Shown: positions 28,693 through 36,900 of the stretch, piece by piece
Layout of the letters: the number at the start of each line of letters is the position of its first letter
Numbering within the stretch: position 1 is the stretch's first letter
DNA from: an uncultured Acidimicrobiia bacterium
GTDB lineage: Bacteria > Actinomycetota > Acidimicrobiia > Acidimicrobiales > CAIXPF01
Direction: 5' to 3'
DNA length: 36,912 nucleotides
NCBI GenBank assembly: GCA_903921205.1
Contig: CAIXPF010000085.1
Span: 1-36,912, forward strand
Program-made: the position numbers and the translations under genes
Notes under the pieces: model-generated
Databases searched by the model: none
What the model was told of the DNA's origin: nothing
The model's input: the letters and a program-made list of their open reading frames with translations, nothing else

Positions 28693-30081
28693 ATGAGTAT
28701 CGAACCGATCACCGACGCCCGGCCCGTCCGCTGGGGCGACTCCTCGGCCTTCGTCCCGACCCGGGTGGTACGCCCGGTCCAACGCCTGCTGCAGGAACAA
28801 ACCGCAGGCGGCATCGTGATGCTGGTGTCGGCGGTGGTCGCCATCGCCTGGGCCAACTCGCCCTGGTACGAGTCGTACTTCCGGCTGTGGGAGGCACCGT
28901 TCGAGCTGGCCGTCGGCCACGGCCCGCTGCACCTCGAGCTCACCCTGCAGGCCTTCGTCAACGACGTGCTGATGACGGTGTTCTTCTACCTCGCAGCGCT
29001 CGAGATCAAGCACGAACTGGTCCACGGCAGCTTCCGCGACAAGCGCGCCGCGGCGCTGCCCGCGGTGGCGGCGCTCGGCGGCATGGCCGTCCCGGCCGTG
29101 GTGTACGCCCTGCTCAACGCCGGCGGTCCCGGGGCGAGCGGCTGGGGGATCCCGATGGCGACCGACATCGCCTTCGCCGTGTCGGTGGTGACCCTGCTGG
29201 GCACGCGGGTCCCGCTCGCCGCCCGGGCGTTCCTGCTGACCCTGGCGGTGGCCGACGACATCGGCGGCATCGTGGTGATCGCCATCTTCTACACCGACGG
29301 GTTGCGCTTCACCTGGCTGATCGGGGCGGTGCTGGCGTTCGCCGGGGCCTATCTGGCCCAACGCCGCCAGATCCGCTCCTACGCGCCGTACCTCATCCTC
29401 GGGGTCACGTCGTGGTTCTGCCTGCACGAATCGGGCGTGCACGCCACCATCGCCGGCGTGGTCCTCGGCCTGCTGACCCCGGCCGAACCGTTCCATCCGG
29501 TGGCACACTTCGCGCGGGCGGCCCGTCCGCTGGTGGACCGCATCGCCGCCAGCGTCGAGGACCAGGTCATCACCGAGGACGAAGATGCCGGCAACGAGAC
29601 CGGCCTGCGGGACCTGTGCCGCCTCAGCGTCGAGACCATGTCGCCGCTCGAGCGGCACCTGGCCTGGGCCGGCCCGTGGGTGGCGTTCGTCATCGTGCCG
29701 ATCTTCGCCCTGGCCAATGCCGGCGTGCGGGTGGTCGGCGGGGGGATCGGCAACCCCTTCACCGATGCAGTGGTGCTCGGGCCGGCCCTCGGCCTGCTGG
29801 TCGGCAAGACCGTGGGGATCTTCGCCTTCTCGTTCGTGGCGGTGAAGGCCCGGATCGGCCGTCTGCCCGAGGGCGTGACGTGGCCCATCGTCGCCGGGCT
29901 CGCCACCACCGGCGGGGTCGGCTTCACGGTGGCCCTGTTCATCACCAGCCTGTCCTTCGACGACCTCGACCTCACCAACCGGGCCAAGGTCGGGGTTCTG
30001 TTGGGGTCGATCGCCTCCGGGATACTGGGTTACCTGCTGTTGCGACTCGCCTCGAGCCGCAACAGCAGCGTCACCGCCTGA
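28693..30081 (+). CDS. nhaA: Na+/H+ antiporter NhaA
   Basis: This 462-residue membrane antiporter exchanges cytoplasmic Na+ for external H+. The family core is present: ALEIKHELVHG near helix III, GIPMATDIAFAV, and the ion-binding Asp pair in LAVADDIGGIVVIAIFY. VPIFALANAGV follows, and TTGGVGFTVALFI lies near the C-terminus. The ~30 N-terminal residues before the first helix are cytoplasmic. The ATG at 28693 begins the expected length; the open frame reaches 28597 but the added part has no family match. No strong ribosome site is visible. It is divergent from hppA, so a proton-pump and antiporter pair may be coordinately controlled. Confidence 0.93.
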   Translation: MSIEPITDARPVRWGDSSAFVPTRVVRPVQRLLQEQTAGGIVMLVSAVVAIAWANSPWYESYFRLWEAPFELAVGHGPLHLELTLQAFVNDVLMTVFFYLAALEIKHELVHGSFRDKRAAALPAVAALGGMAVPAVVYALLNAGGPGASGWGIPMATDIAFAVSVVTLLGTRVPLAARAFLLTLAVADDIGGIVVIAIFYTDGLRFTWLIGAVLAFAGAYLAQRRQIRSYAPYLILGVTSWFCLHESGVHATIAGVVLGLLTPAEPFHPVAHFARAARPLVDRIAASVEDQVITEDEDAGNETGLRDLCRLSVETMSPLERHLAWAGPWVAFVIVPIFALANAGVRVVGGGIGNPFTDAVVLGPALGLLVGKTVGIFAFSFVAVKARIGRLPEGVTWPIVAGLATTGGVGFTVALFITSLSFDDLDLTNRAKVGVLLGSIASGILGYLLLRLASSRNSSVTA

Positions 30082-30103
30082 GCGCCGGCCGACGCACCGG
30101 CGC
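30082..30103. terminator. Terminator hairpin after nhaA
   Basis: A 7-bp GC stem (30082-30088 with 30097-30103) and an 8-nt loop lie between the convergent nhaA and second SDR genes. Confidence 0.4.
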
Positions 30104-30115
30104 CACAGGGATCGC

Positions 30116-30949
30116 TCAGCGAACCAGCCAGTCGCCGGGCAGGCCGGCCTCGCTGTCACCCCACAGGCGGTTGGCGTAGCGGCGCATCCCGCCGAGCCAA
30201 CGGTCGTAGTCGGTGGCCTTGCGCTGGAAGTAGGTCAGCACCTCGGGATGAGGCAGCACCAGGAATCGTTCGTTCGCCACTGCGTCGAGGCAGGCGTCGG
30301 CCACGACGAGCGGGTCGAGCACGCCGTCGCCGCTGGCCTGTCCGCCGCTGCCCCGCGCCGCCCGCTCGTCGTCGAAGCTGGCCAGGATGTTGGTGGCCAC
30401 GGCCTGCGGGCACAGCACCGACACCCGGATGCCCTGGTGGTGGTGGTTGATCGACAGCCACTCGGCGAGGGACACCGCGGCGTGCTTGGTGACCGCGTAG
30501 ATCACCGAGTCCATCTGGGTGAGTAGCCCCGCCGCCGAGGCGGTGTTGAGGAGATAGCCCTCGCCACGCTCGATCATCGAGGGCAGCACCGCCCGGGCCG
30601 CGTAGACGTGGGCCATCGTGTGGACCTGCCACATCCGCTCGAAATCCTCGTTGGACAGCTCGACACCGCCCCGCTTGCCGTACCCGGCGTTGGACACGAA
30701 CAGGTCGATCGGACCGGCAGTGGCCAGCACGTCGTCCACCAGTGCCTTGATCGCTGACTCGTCGGCCACGTCGATGCCGACCCCGCGCACGCGATCGCCG
30801 AGCCGCTCGGCCACGGCCTCCGCCCGCTGGGCGGACAGGTCCGCCACCACCACGTGGCGGGCCCCGCCCGCCACGCATCGCTCGGCCAGCGCCTCACCGA
30901 TGCCGCTGCCGCCACCGGTGATCACCACGGTCCTGTTCTCGATCTGCAT
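30116..30949 (-). CDS. Short-chain dehydrogenase/reductase (SDR), paralogue of the 7287-8060 gene
   Basis: This 277-residue classical SDR carries TGGGSGIG at ~11-18, SNAGYG, the Ser of NTASAAG, YAVTK as catalytic Tyr/Lys, and SVLCPQAVATN. It is closely similar along its length to the first SDR, including the unusual C-terminal FLVLPHPEV and YDRWLGGMRR, so a duplication is likely; it is 20 residues longer at the C-terminus. The ATG at 30949 lies 7 nt after TACGAT and is divergent from a phosphotransferase gene. The substrate is unknown. Confidence 0.9.
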   Translation of the reverse strand: MQIENRTVVITGGGSGIGEALAERCVAGGARHVVVADLSAQRAEAVAERLGDRVRGVGIDVADESAIKALVDDVLATAGPIDLFVSNAGYGKRGGVELSNEDFERMWQVHTMAHVYAARAVLPSMIERGEGYLLNTASAAGLLTQMDSVIYAVTKHAAVSLAEWLSINHHHQGIRVSVLCPQAVATNILASFDDERAARGSGGQASGDGVLDPLVVADACLDAVANERFLVLPHPEVLTYFQRKATDYDRWLGGMRRYANRLWGDSEAGLPGDWLVR

Positions 30950-30956
30950 GGCGCCG

Positions 30957-30962
30957 ATCGTA
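30957..30962 (-). promoter_or_regulatory. -10 box of second SDR gene
   Basis: TACGAT on the minus strand ends 7 nt before the ATG at 30949. Confidence 0.6.
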
Positions 30963-30986
30963 GGCGCCCGGCCGCGGTGCTTCGCC

Positions 30987-30992
30987 TACGAT
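30987..30992 (+). promoter_or_regulatory. -10 box of phosphotransferase gene (leaderless)
   Basis: TACGAT ends 6 nt before the ATG at 30999. It is the same hexamer as the opposing SDR promoter, 24 bp away. Confidence 0.6.
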
Positions 30993-30998
30993 GCGGCC

Positions 30999-32060
30999 AT
31001 GACCGGACCGATCGAGGCCACCGACACCCCCGACGGCATCGAGGTCGGGCCCGTGACGGCCTGGCTGCTCTCCCAGCGGGCCGATCTCGCCGGCCCGTTC
31101 CGCTGGGAGAAGCTGCCCGGAGGACACTCCAACTTCACCTACCGGGTCCTCGACGCCAACGGCACGGCGTTCGTGCTGCGGCGGCCGCCGCTGGGCGAGT
31201 TGTTGCCCTCGGCCCACGACATGGCCCGGGAGTTCCGCATCATCAGCGCGCTGTGGCCGACCCCGGTGCCCGTCCCCGAACCGATTGCCTTCTGCGACGA
31301 CCTGTCGGTTACCGGTGCCCGCTTCTATTGCATGGGTGCCGTCGACGGCAAGAGCCTCTACGAGGGCGCCGACGTCGAGGCCCAGGTCGCCGAGGACAAG
31401 CGCCGAGCCCTCGGGTTCAGCTTCATCGACGTGCTCGCCGACCTCCATGCCCTCGACCCCGACGAGATCGGCCTGGGCGACCTCGGACGCAAGGACGACT
31501 ACGTGGGTCGTCAGCTCAAGCGATGGTTCGCCTCGTGGAACGCCTCCCAGACCGAGGACAGCCCGGCGCTCACCGATGTGGCCGTGCTGCACGACGAGCT
31601 GGTGGCCCGGTTGCCCGAACAGGGCCCGGCCCGCCTGGTGCACGGCGACTACGGGCTGCACAACACCCTTTCGCACCGCGACGGCTACATCGCCGGCGTG
31701 ATCGACTGGGAGATCTCCACCCTCGGCGACCCCCTCGCCGACCTGGCCTACGCCCTGAACACCTGGGTCGGCCCCGAGGACCCGCCCTCCCCCAAGACCG
31801 ACATCCCGACCCTCGAACCGGGCTTCCCGTCGCGCCAGGAACTGATCGACCGCTACGCCGAACACACCGGCAGTGACCTCGGCCGGCTGCCCTACTACTC
31901 GGCGTTCAACCACTGGAAGACGGTGTGCATCCTCCAGGGCGTGTACGCCCGCTATCTGCAGGGCCAGAAGTCGAGCGAAGGAGTCGACCTGCGGCTGCTC
32001 GCACAGCGTCGCAACCACGCCCTGTTCCTGGCCCGCCAGACACTGAACGCAGCCGGCTGA
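30999..32060 (+). CDS. APH-family phosphotransferase (ACAD10/11-like kinase domain)
   Basis: This 353-residue kinase-fold protein has a Gly-rich loop GGHSNFTYRV at ~42-51 and FVLRRPP with the usual basic residues. The catalytic loop VHGDYGLHNTL carries the HxDxxxxN pattern, and the metal site IDWEISTLGDPLADLAY follows. This subgroup, related to the kinase domain of ACAD10/11, is often next to acyl-CoA or SDR genes and is thought to phosphorylate hydroxyacyl substrates; aminoglycoside resistance is unlikely. It shares a 49-bp divergent promoter region with an SDR, which fits lipid or hydroxyacid metabolism; that link is inference. Confidence 0.88.
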   Translation: MTGPIEATDTPDGIEVGPVTAWLLSQRADLAGPFRWEKLPGGHSNFTYRVLDANGTAFVLRRPPLGELLPSAHDMAREFRIISALWPTPVPVPEPIAFCDDLSVTGARFYCMGAVDGKSLYEGADVEAQVAEDKRRALGFSFIDVLADLHALDPDEIGLGDLGRKDDYVGRQLKRWFASWNASQTEDSPALTDVAVLHDELVARLPEQGPARLVHGDYGLHNTLSHRDGYIAGVIDWEISTLGDPLADLAYALNTWVGPEDPPSPKTDIPTLEPGFPSRQELIDRYAEHTGSDLGRLPYYSAFNHWKTVCILQGVYARYLQGQKSSEGVDLRLLAQRRNHALFLARQTLNAAG

Positions 32061-32064
32061 ACCC

Positions 32065-32090
32065 GCCGGGTCGGCGCACACCGACCCGGC
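32065..32090. terminator. Bidirectional terminator hairpin
   Basis: A perfect 10-bp stem (32065-32074 with 32081-32090) and a 6-nt loop lie between the convergent phosphotransferase and decarboxylase genes. Confidence 0.65.
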
Positions 32091-32106
32091 CCGGCGCAGC
32101 CGGCGG

Positions 32107-33321
32107 TCAGTCCCCCGACAGGGGCAGGTAGTAGGACGCGAGCGGCGGGAAGCCGTTGAAGGCCACCGCCGAGTAGGTCGTCGTGTAGGCCCCGGTGGAC
32201 AGCAGCTCGATGCGGTCGCCCGCCACGAGCGCCATGGGCAGCTGGTACTGGTGCTCCTCGTACAGCACATCGGCGCTGTCGCAGGTGGGACCGGCGAGCA
32301 CCACCGGGCCCGTGGGCGAGGTGACCTCGTAGGGGGTCGCTATCGGATACTTGATCGCCTCGCCCAGGCACTCGGCGAGACCGCCGAACAGCCCGATGTC
32401 GAGATAGACCCAGCGGTGCTGGTCGTGGATCGACTTGCGGGCGACGAGGACCACCTCGGTCTGGATGACCCCGGCGTCGGCGACGAGGTACCGGCCAGGC
32501 TCGGCGATCAGGCGAGGGGGCTCGTCACCGAAGAACTCCTGCACGGCGTCGAGGATGACCGACCCGTACTCCTCGGGCGCAGGCACGTCGGTGATGTAAC
32601 TGCCGGGGAAGCCGCCGCCGATGTTGATCGCATCGAGCCGGTGGCCTGCCGTCGCGAGCGGGGCGCACAGCTGCTCGGCCACCACCTCGAGCGCAGCACG
32701 CCAGGCGTGGGGGTTGCGCTGCTGCGAGCCGACATGGAAGCACACGCCCAGCCCGAGGCCCGCCTCGGCCGCCCGGACCAGCAGCTCGACGGCTTGGTCG
32801 ACGTCGCAGCCGAACTTGCGCGACAGCGGCCAGTCCGAACCCGCTCCGTCGCAGAGGATTCGGCAGAAGGCAATGACCTCGGCCGGGTCGACGGTGGCCC
32901 GCCGGGCGGTCACCACATCGATGATCTTGTCGAGCTCCTCGGCGGCGTCGAACGAGAAATAGCGAACCCCGCGGTCGATCGCATAGGCGATGTCGCGGTG
33001 CTTCTTCATGGTGTTGCCGTAGGACAGTTGCGACGGATCGGCTCCCGCGGCGAGCGCCATGTCGATCTCGCCCGGGCTGGCCACGTCGAACCGGCAGCCG
33101 TGACCGACGAGCAGCTCGAGGATCTCCGGAGCGGGATTGGCCTTCACCGCATAGAACAGCTCGGTGTTCGGAAGCGCTGCCTCGAGCCGGAGGTACCGCT
33201 CGCGGACCACGTCGAGATCGACGACGAGGAACGGGGTCTCCGGCGATTCCGCAGCGAGGAAGGCCTCGATGCGGGCCGTGGGAGCGGGCAGAGCGCTTGC
33301 AGTGGACGCGATGACGGTCAA
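32107..33321 (-). CDS. Fold-III PLP-dependent decarboxylase (ornithine/diaminopimelate decarboxylase-like)
   Basis: This 404-residue protein has a PLP barrel and C-terminal beta domain. The PLP lysine is K60 in ELFYAVKANP. GGGFPG binds the phosphate, and EPGRYLV is conserved. The Cys of GPTCDSADVLYEE matches the catalytic Cys of ornithine decarboxylases, so a diamine-forming decarboxylase (ornithine or lysine) fits better than diaminopimelate decarboxylase; alanine-racemase-like function is excluded by the domain order. The only in-frame start in the gap is TTG 33321, with GGAGGT 11 nt upstream. A role in polyamine synthesis is inference. Confidence 0.85.
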   Translation of the reverse strand: MTVIASTASALPAPTARIEAFLAAESPETPFLVVDLDVVRERYLRLEAALPNTELFYAVKANPAPEILELLVGHGCRFDVASPGEIDMALAAGADPSQLSYGNTMKKHRDIAYAIDRGVRYFSFDAAEELDKIIDVVTARRATVDPAEVIAFCRILCDGAGSDWPLSRKFGCDVDQAVELLVRAAEAGLGLGVCFHVGSQQRNPHAWRAALEVVAEQLCAPLATAGHRLDAINIGGGFPGSYITDVPAPEEYGSVILDAVQEFFGDEPPRLIAEPGRYLVADAGVIQTEVVLVARKSIHDQHRWVYLDIGLFGGLAECLGEAIKYPIATPYEVTSPTGPVVLAGPTCDSADVLYEEHQYQLPMALVAGDRIELLSTGAYTTTYSAVAFNGFPPLASYYLPLSGD

Positions 33322-33332
33322 CGGGCCTGGAC

Positions 33333-33338
33333 ACCTCC
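33333..33338 (-). promoter_or_regulatory. Shine-Dalgarno site of decarboxylase (decides TTG start)
   Basis: GGAGGT on the minus strand, 11 nt before TTG 33321. No ATG or GTG occurs in frame before an upstream TAA. Confidence 0.6.
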
Positions 33339-33366
33339 GGTGCGCAACGGCGGGATCAAGCCACCG

Positions 33367-33372
33367 ACGTTA
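33367..33372 (-). promoter_or_regulatory. Probable -10 box of decarboxylase
   Basis: TAACGT on the minus strand would give a leader of about 40 nt before the TTG at 33321. The rest of the gap back to 33482 is GC-rich with small hairpins only. Confidence 0.4.
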
Positions 33373-33482
33373 GTTGCTGCGGGAGGTGGACCGGGTACCG
33401 CCCCGGCTGCGGGGCCCCGGATGGCACCGCCACCGAGGTCCTCCGCAGCCACCGGGCTGCACGGCGGCCGGCATCGCCGTGC

Positions 33483-34244
33483 TCAGCGGGCGCCGCCGAG
33501 CAGGCTGCCCAACGCCCCGCCGGGGCCCGAGGCCTGCGTCGTACCGGTCTGACCGATGCCGGCCCGGTTCTCCTTCGGTTGCACCACGACGAAGCCCGGG
33601 CCGGTGAACTGCATCTGGAAGTTCTCGCCCGAGGTCCGTCCGATCAGGCTGCCGAGGCCTTCGGAGCGCTGCAGGTCCACCTGGAGGTTGGCCGACCAGC
33701 AGATCGCTGCGTTCGGATCGACGTAGGTCGGCTGATGCGTCGTCTCGAGCACCACCGGGTGGCCGTGCGAGGTGATGGCGACCTGGCCTTGGCCGTAGAC
33801 GATGGTGTTGAACAACCCCGCACCGGCGAACGCCCCGGCGTTGGTCATCATGCGGATGTCGTAGTTCAGCGTCGATTCGAAGGCGAGCACGTTCGCGCCG
33901 TTGATCGACAGCGCGTCGGACCCGTCGAGGTGGATGATGAAGATCTCCGACGCCTCGTCCGCAAGGAACACCTCGGCCTCGCCGGTGACCCGCATCAAGG
34001 GCACCCCCTCGCCGCTGATCGCCCCTTTCGCCGCCTTGACCAGCTTGTCCTTCACCGAGCCCTCGCCCGCCAAGGAGCTCTGGTACTCGAAACGGGCGGT
34101 GCCCTGATAGGCGACCATGGCGCCCCGTCGGGCGTAGAAGGCACCGCCGCCACCGACCGTGGCCTTCAGCAGCTTCGAGTTCTGCAGACGAAAGCCCGGC
34201 TCGGTCGACGCCTGTTCGGTGTGGGCGAAGAGGTCACTGCGCAT
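33483..34244 (-). CDS. AIM24 family protein
   Basis: This 253-residue protein belongs to the AIM24/TIGR00266-like family, which folds as a stack of beta strands. Family features are the Gly-rich KATVGGGGAFYARRGAMVAYQG near residue 30, GEAEVFLAD, GANVLAFE, and a terminal FTGPGFVVVQP. In bacteria its function is not well defined; the yeast member affects mitochondrial membrane organisation. The C-terminus ends in a Gly-rich GGALGSLLGG tail. There is no signal peptide or membrane helix. The ATG at 34244 lies 6 nt after TATCGT, so it is likely leaderless. Confidence 0.85.
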   Translation of the reverse strand: MRSDLFAHTEQASTEPGFRLQNSKLLKATVGGGGAFYARRGAMVAYQGTARFEYQSSLAGEGSVKDKLVKAAKGAISGEGVPLMRVTGEAEVFLADEASEIFIIHLDGSDALSINGANVLAFESTLNYDIRMMTNAGAFAGAGLFNTIVYGQGQVAITSHGHPVVLETTHQPTYVDPNAAICWSANLQVDLQRSEGLGSLIGRTSGENFQMQFTGPGFVVVQPKENRAGIGQTGTTQASGPGGALGSLLGGAR

Positions 34245-34250
34245 GACTCC

Positions 34251-34256
34251 ACGATA
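34251..34256 (-). promoter_or_regulatory. -10 box of AIM24 gene (leaderless)
   Basis: TATCGT on the minus strand ends 6 nt before the ATG at 34244. Confidence 0.6.
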
Positions 34257-34321
34257 CGGAGCGGATCCACCGGCGGAAACCCCCGCCCCGCCCCCGCCCG
34301 GACCAGCCGACGACGCGTGGA

Positions 34322-35182
34322 TCAGCCCGGCGCAGGAACGAAGCCGAGGTTCTCGGCCACCCGTAGGGCGACGTCGGAGCGGTTCAGCGTGTACAGGTGC
34401 ACACCGGGTGCACCGCCCTCGAGCAGCTCGCGGCCGAGCTCGGAGGCCGCTTCCATGGCGATCTCGAGACGGTCCTCGGCGTCCGCCTCGCTGATACGGG
34501 CCCACAGCCCCGGCGGCACCCGGGTGCCGTTCATGGCAGCGAACCGCGAGATCGACGCCGGGTTCGTGACCGGCATCAGCCCCGGCAGCACCGGGGCATG
34601 GCAGCCGAGGGCCGCCAGCTCCTCCACCATGCGGAAGTACGGGGCGGCGTCGAAGAAGAACTGGGTGATGCCGAAATCGGCCAGCCCGAGCTTCGCGGCC
34701 AGCCGGCGGCGGTCCTCACGGGTGTTCTCCGAGCGGGGATGCAGCTCGGGGAAGGCCGCCACCCCCACGGTGAAGTCATCGACCGAGCGCACCAGCTCGA
34801 CCAGTTCGGACGCATAGGTCAGCTCGCCGCTGGGCGGGGTGCCGTCGGCCGGCGGATCGCCGCCGAGGGCCAGGATGTTCTGCACGCCGTGGTCCCGGTA
34901 GTCCTCCAGCAACGCCACGAGGTCCGCCCGGCGATGGTTCATGCAGGTCAGGTGGGCCATCGTCGGAAACGGATGGCTCTGCGTGAAGTCGACGACCAGG
35001 TCGCGCGTGCGATGGGCGTCGGTTCCACCGGCGCCGTAGGTGACCGACACGAAGGCAGGGTTCGTCCGCCGCAGTTCGTGCACGGTCTTCTCCAACCCCC
35101 GCGCTGCCTCGTCGCTCTTCGGGGGGAAGAACTCGAAGGACAGCGTCGGAGGACCACCGAGGAGCTCGCGGATCTGGGCCAT
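34322..35182 (-). CDS. metF: Methylenetetrahydrofolate reductase
   Basis: This 286-residue TIM-barrel flavoprotein reduces 5,10-methylene-THF to 5-methyl-THF for methionine synthesis. The catalytic Glu is in SFEFFPPK (E17). [17 protein letters not shown] and LALGGDPP, with the conserved Asp, follow, then FDAAPYFRM and [12 protein letters not shown]. The length matches bacterial MetF without the eukaryotic regulatory domain. The reductant (NADH or another donor) is not evident. The ATG lies 6 nt after TAGGTT. The upstream neighbour PurH uses formyl-THF, so the two share the folate pool. Confidence 0.93.
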   Translation of the reverse strand: MAQIRELLGGPPTLSFEFFPPKSDEAARGLEKTVHELRRTNPAFVSVTYGAGGTDAHRTRDLVVDFTQSHPFPTMAHLTCMNHRRADLVALLEDYRDHGVQNILALGGDPPADGTPPSGELTYASELVELVRSVDDFTVGVAAFPELHPRSENTREDRRRLAAKLGLADFGITQFFFDAAPYFRMVEELAALGCHAPVLPGLMPVTNPASISRFAAMNGTRVPPGLWARISEADAEDRLEIAMEAASELGRELLEGGAPGVHLYTLNRSDVALRVAENLGFVPAPG

Positions 35183-35188
35183 GGGACA

Positions 35189-35194
35189 AACCTA
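35189..35194 (-). promoter_or_regulatory. -10 box of metF (leaderless)
   Basis: TAGGTT on the minus strand ends 6 nt before the ATG at 35182, within the 41-bp gap to purH. Confidence 0.6.
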
Positions 35195-35223
35195 CGGCGC
35201 CCGAAGCGATTCGGCAGTGAGTC

Positions 35224-36741
35224 TCAATGCCTGAAATGCCGCTCGCCGGTGAAGACCATGGCCATGCCCGCCTCGTCTGCGGCCTCGATGACCTCGGCGT
35301 CGCGGACCGACCCTCCGGGCTGGACCACAGCGGTCGCCCCGGCCTCGGCGGCGGCGTCGAGTCCGTCACGGAAGGGGAAGAAGGCATCGCTGGCACACGC
35401 CCCGCCACGGGCCCGGCCGTCGGCCTTCTCCGCAGCGATACGACCGGCATCTCGGCGGTTCTGCTGACCGGCCCCGATACCCACCGCAGCACCGTCCTTG
35501 ACCAGCACGATGGTGTTCGAGGTGACCGACGCGCACACCCGCCAGGCCAGCTCGAGATCGGCCCACTCGGCGTCGCTGGGCGCCCGCTTGGTGACCACCT
35601 GGAACGACGCCGGGTCCCACGTCACCCGGTCGGGGGTCTGGACCAGCAACCCACCGTCGATGGGCCGTACCTGCAGACCCAGCGGGGACGGGGCGGGCGC
35701 GGTCAGCACCCGCACGTTGGCCTTCTTCTGCAACAACGCCAGTGCCTCGGGCTCGTAGGCGGGGGCGATGACCACCTCGGTGAACACCGGGCTGAGCGCC
35801 TCGGCCAGCGCCAGCGGCATCGGACGGTTCAGCGCCACGATCCCCCCGAAGGCCGACACCGGATCGCATGCATGGGCCCGCTGGTAGACCTCGGTGATGT
35901 CCTCACCGACCGCCACCCCGCAGGGGTTGGCGTGCTTGATGATGGCAACCGATGCCCGGTCCCCCAGCGACCAGGCCAGACGCCACGCGGCGTCGGCGTC
36001 GTAGACGTTGAGGTAGGACATCTCCTTGCCGTTGAGCTGCTCGGCGGTATCCCACCAGCCGGTCGGGCCGCTGCTGTAGCGGTATCGGGCCCCGAGCTGG
36101 TGGGGGTTCTCGCCGTAACGCAACGTCGTCACCCGTTCGGCCGACAGGTGCAGCGTCGGCGGCAGCGACGTCTCCCCGGCCGCAGCAGCATCGACCTCGT
36201 CGAACCAGGTGACGATCGCCGCGTCGTAGGCCGCGGTGTGGGCGAACGCGGCCCGCGCCAGCCACCGGCGGGTCGCCGCCGACAACGCCCCGTCAGCGCG
36301 CAGCTCGGCCACCACCCCGGCGTAGTCGGCCGGATCGGTCACCACGCCGACATGGGCGTGGTTCTTGGCCGCAGCACGCACCATGGCCGGGCCACCGATG
36401 TCGATCAGCTCCACCGACGGGTTCGACCCGAACGGGTAGAGGTTGCCGACGACGAGATCGATCGGGGCGATGTCGTTGGCCTCGAGGTCGGCGACGTGGG
36501 ACGGCTCGCTGCGATCGGCGAGGATGCCGCCGTGCACGATCGGGTGCAACGTCACCACCCGATGGCCGAACAGCGCCGGGTACCCGGTGAGGTCGGCGAC
36601 ATCGGTGACGGGGACCCCGGCAGCAGCCAGCGCAGCGGCGGTCCCGCCGCTCGACACCAGTTGCCAACCCAGCGAGGTCAGATCCTTGCCGAGTTCGACG
36701 ATGCCGGACTTGTCATAGACGGAGAGCAGAGCGGTGGGCAC
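35224..36741 (-). CDS. purH: Bifunctional AICAR transformylase / IMP cyclohydrolase
   Basis: This 505-residue protein catalyses the last two steps of IMP synthesis. The N-terminal cyclohydrolase domain (~1-190) carries [38 protein letters not shown] and AAAKNH. The transformylase domain has [27 protein letters not shown] and the catalytic KH in [24 protein letters not shown] and PGGSVRD close the protein. The usual RVKTLHP reads RVVTLHP here, so the cyclohydrolase Lys (human Lys66) is Val63; Arg61, Tyr102, Asp114 and Lys126 are kept. The GTG at 36741 lies 6 nt after TACGGT. Confidence 0.95.
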   Translation of the reverse strand: MPTALLSVYDKSGIVELGKDLTSLGWQLVSSGGTAAALAAAGVPVTDVADLTGYPALFGHRVVTLHPIVHGGILADRSEPSHVADLEANDIAPIDLVVGNLYPFGSNPSVELIDIGGPAMVRAAAKNHAHVGVVTDPADYAGVVAELRADGALSAATRRWLARAAFAHTAAYDAAIVTWFDEVDAAAAGETSLPPTLHLSAERVTTLRYGENPHQLGARYRYSSGPTGWWDTAEQLNGKEMSYLNVYDADAAWRLAWSLGDRASVAIIKHANPCGVAVGEDITEVYQRAHACDPVSAFGGIVALNRPMPLALAEALSPVFTEVVIAPAYEPEALALLQKKANVRVLTAPAPSPLGLQVRPIDGGLLVQTPDRVTWDPASFQVVTKRAPSDAEWADLELAWRVCASVTSNTIVLVKDGAAVGIGAGQQNRRDAGRIAAEKADGRARGGACASDAFFPFRDGLDAAAEAGATAVVQPGGSVRDAEVIEAADEAGMAMVFTGERHFRH

Positions 36742-36747
36742 CCGGGA

Positions 36748-36753
36748 ACCGTA
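36748..36753 (-). promoter_or_regulatory. -10 box of purH (leaderless)
   Basis: TACGGT on the minus strand ends 6 nt before the GTG at 36741. Confidence 0.6.
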
Positions 36754-36778
36754 GTAAACGCGCCGGGGACGCGGCGAG

Positions 36779-36803
36779 GCCCGCAGCCGAACCGACTGCG
36801 GGC
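36779..36803 (-). terminator. Possible terminator hairpin upstream of purH
   Basis: An 8-bp stem (36779-36786 with 36796-36803) and a 9-nt loop lie between the gene ending at the right edge and the purH promoter. Confidence 0.4.
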
Positions 36804-36822
36804 CCCGAACCGGAACGCTGTC

Positions 36823-36900
36823 CGTTCACAACGAGCGGACGATGTCCCCGTTCACAACGAGCGGACGATGTCCCCGTTCACAACGAGCGGACGATGTCCA
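36823..36900 (-). repeat. 26-bp tandem repeat, three copies
   Basis: Copies lie at 36823-36848, 36849-36874 and 36875-36900. They are identical except for the last plus-strand base of the third. Each contains CGTTCACAACGAGCGG. On the minus strand the copy nearest the edge supplies the last codons and TGA of the gene entering from the right. Confidence 0.9.

Noticed and set aside
28426-30159. An upstream extension of hppA to over 1300 residues
   Set aside because: The added part is antisense to nhaA. The GAGGAG site and typical length place the start at 28425.
30999-32060. Aminoglycoside resistance gene
   Set aside because: It has the kinase fold, but the sequence resembles the ACAD10/11-like group and sits by an SDR, with no sign of a resistance island.
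36823-36900. CRISPR array
   Set aside because: The three copies are directly adjacent with no spacers, and no cas genes are present.
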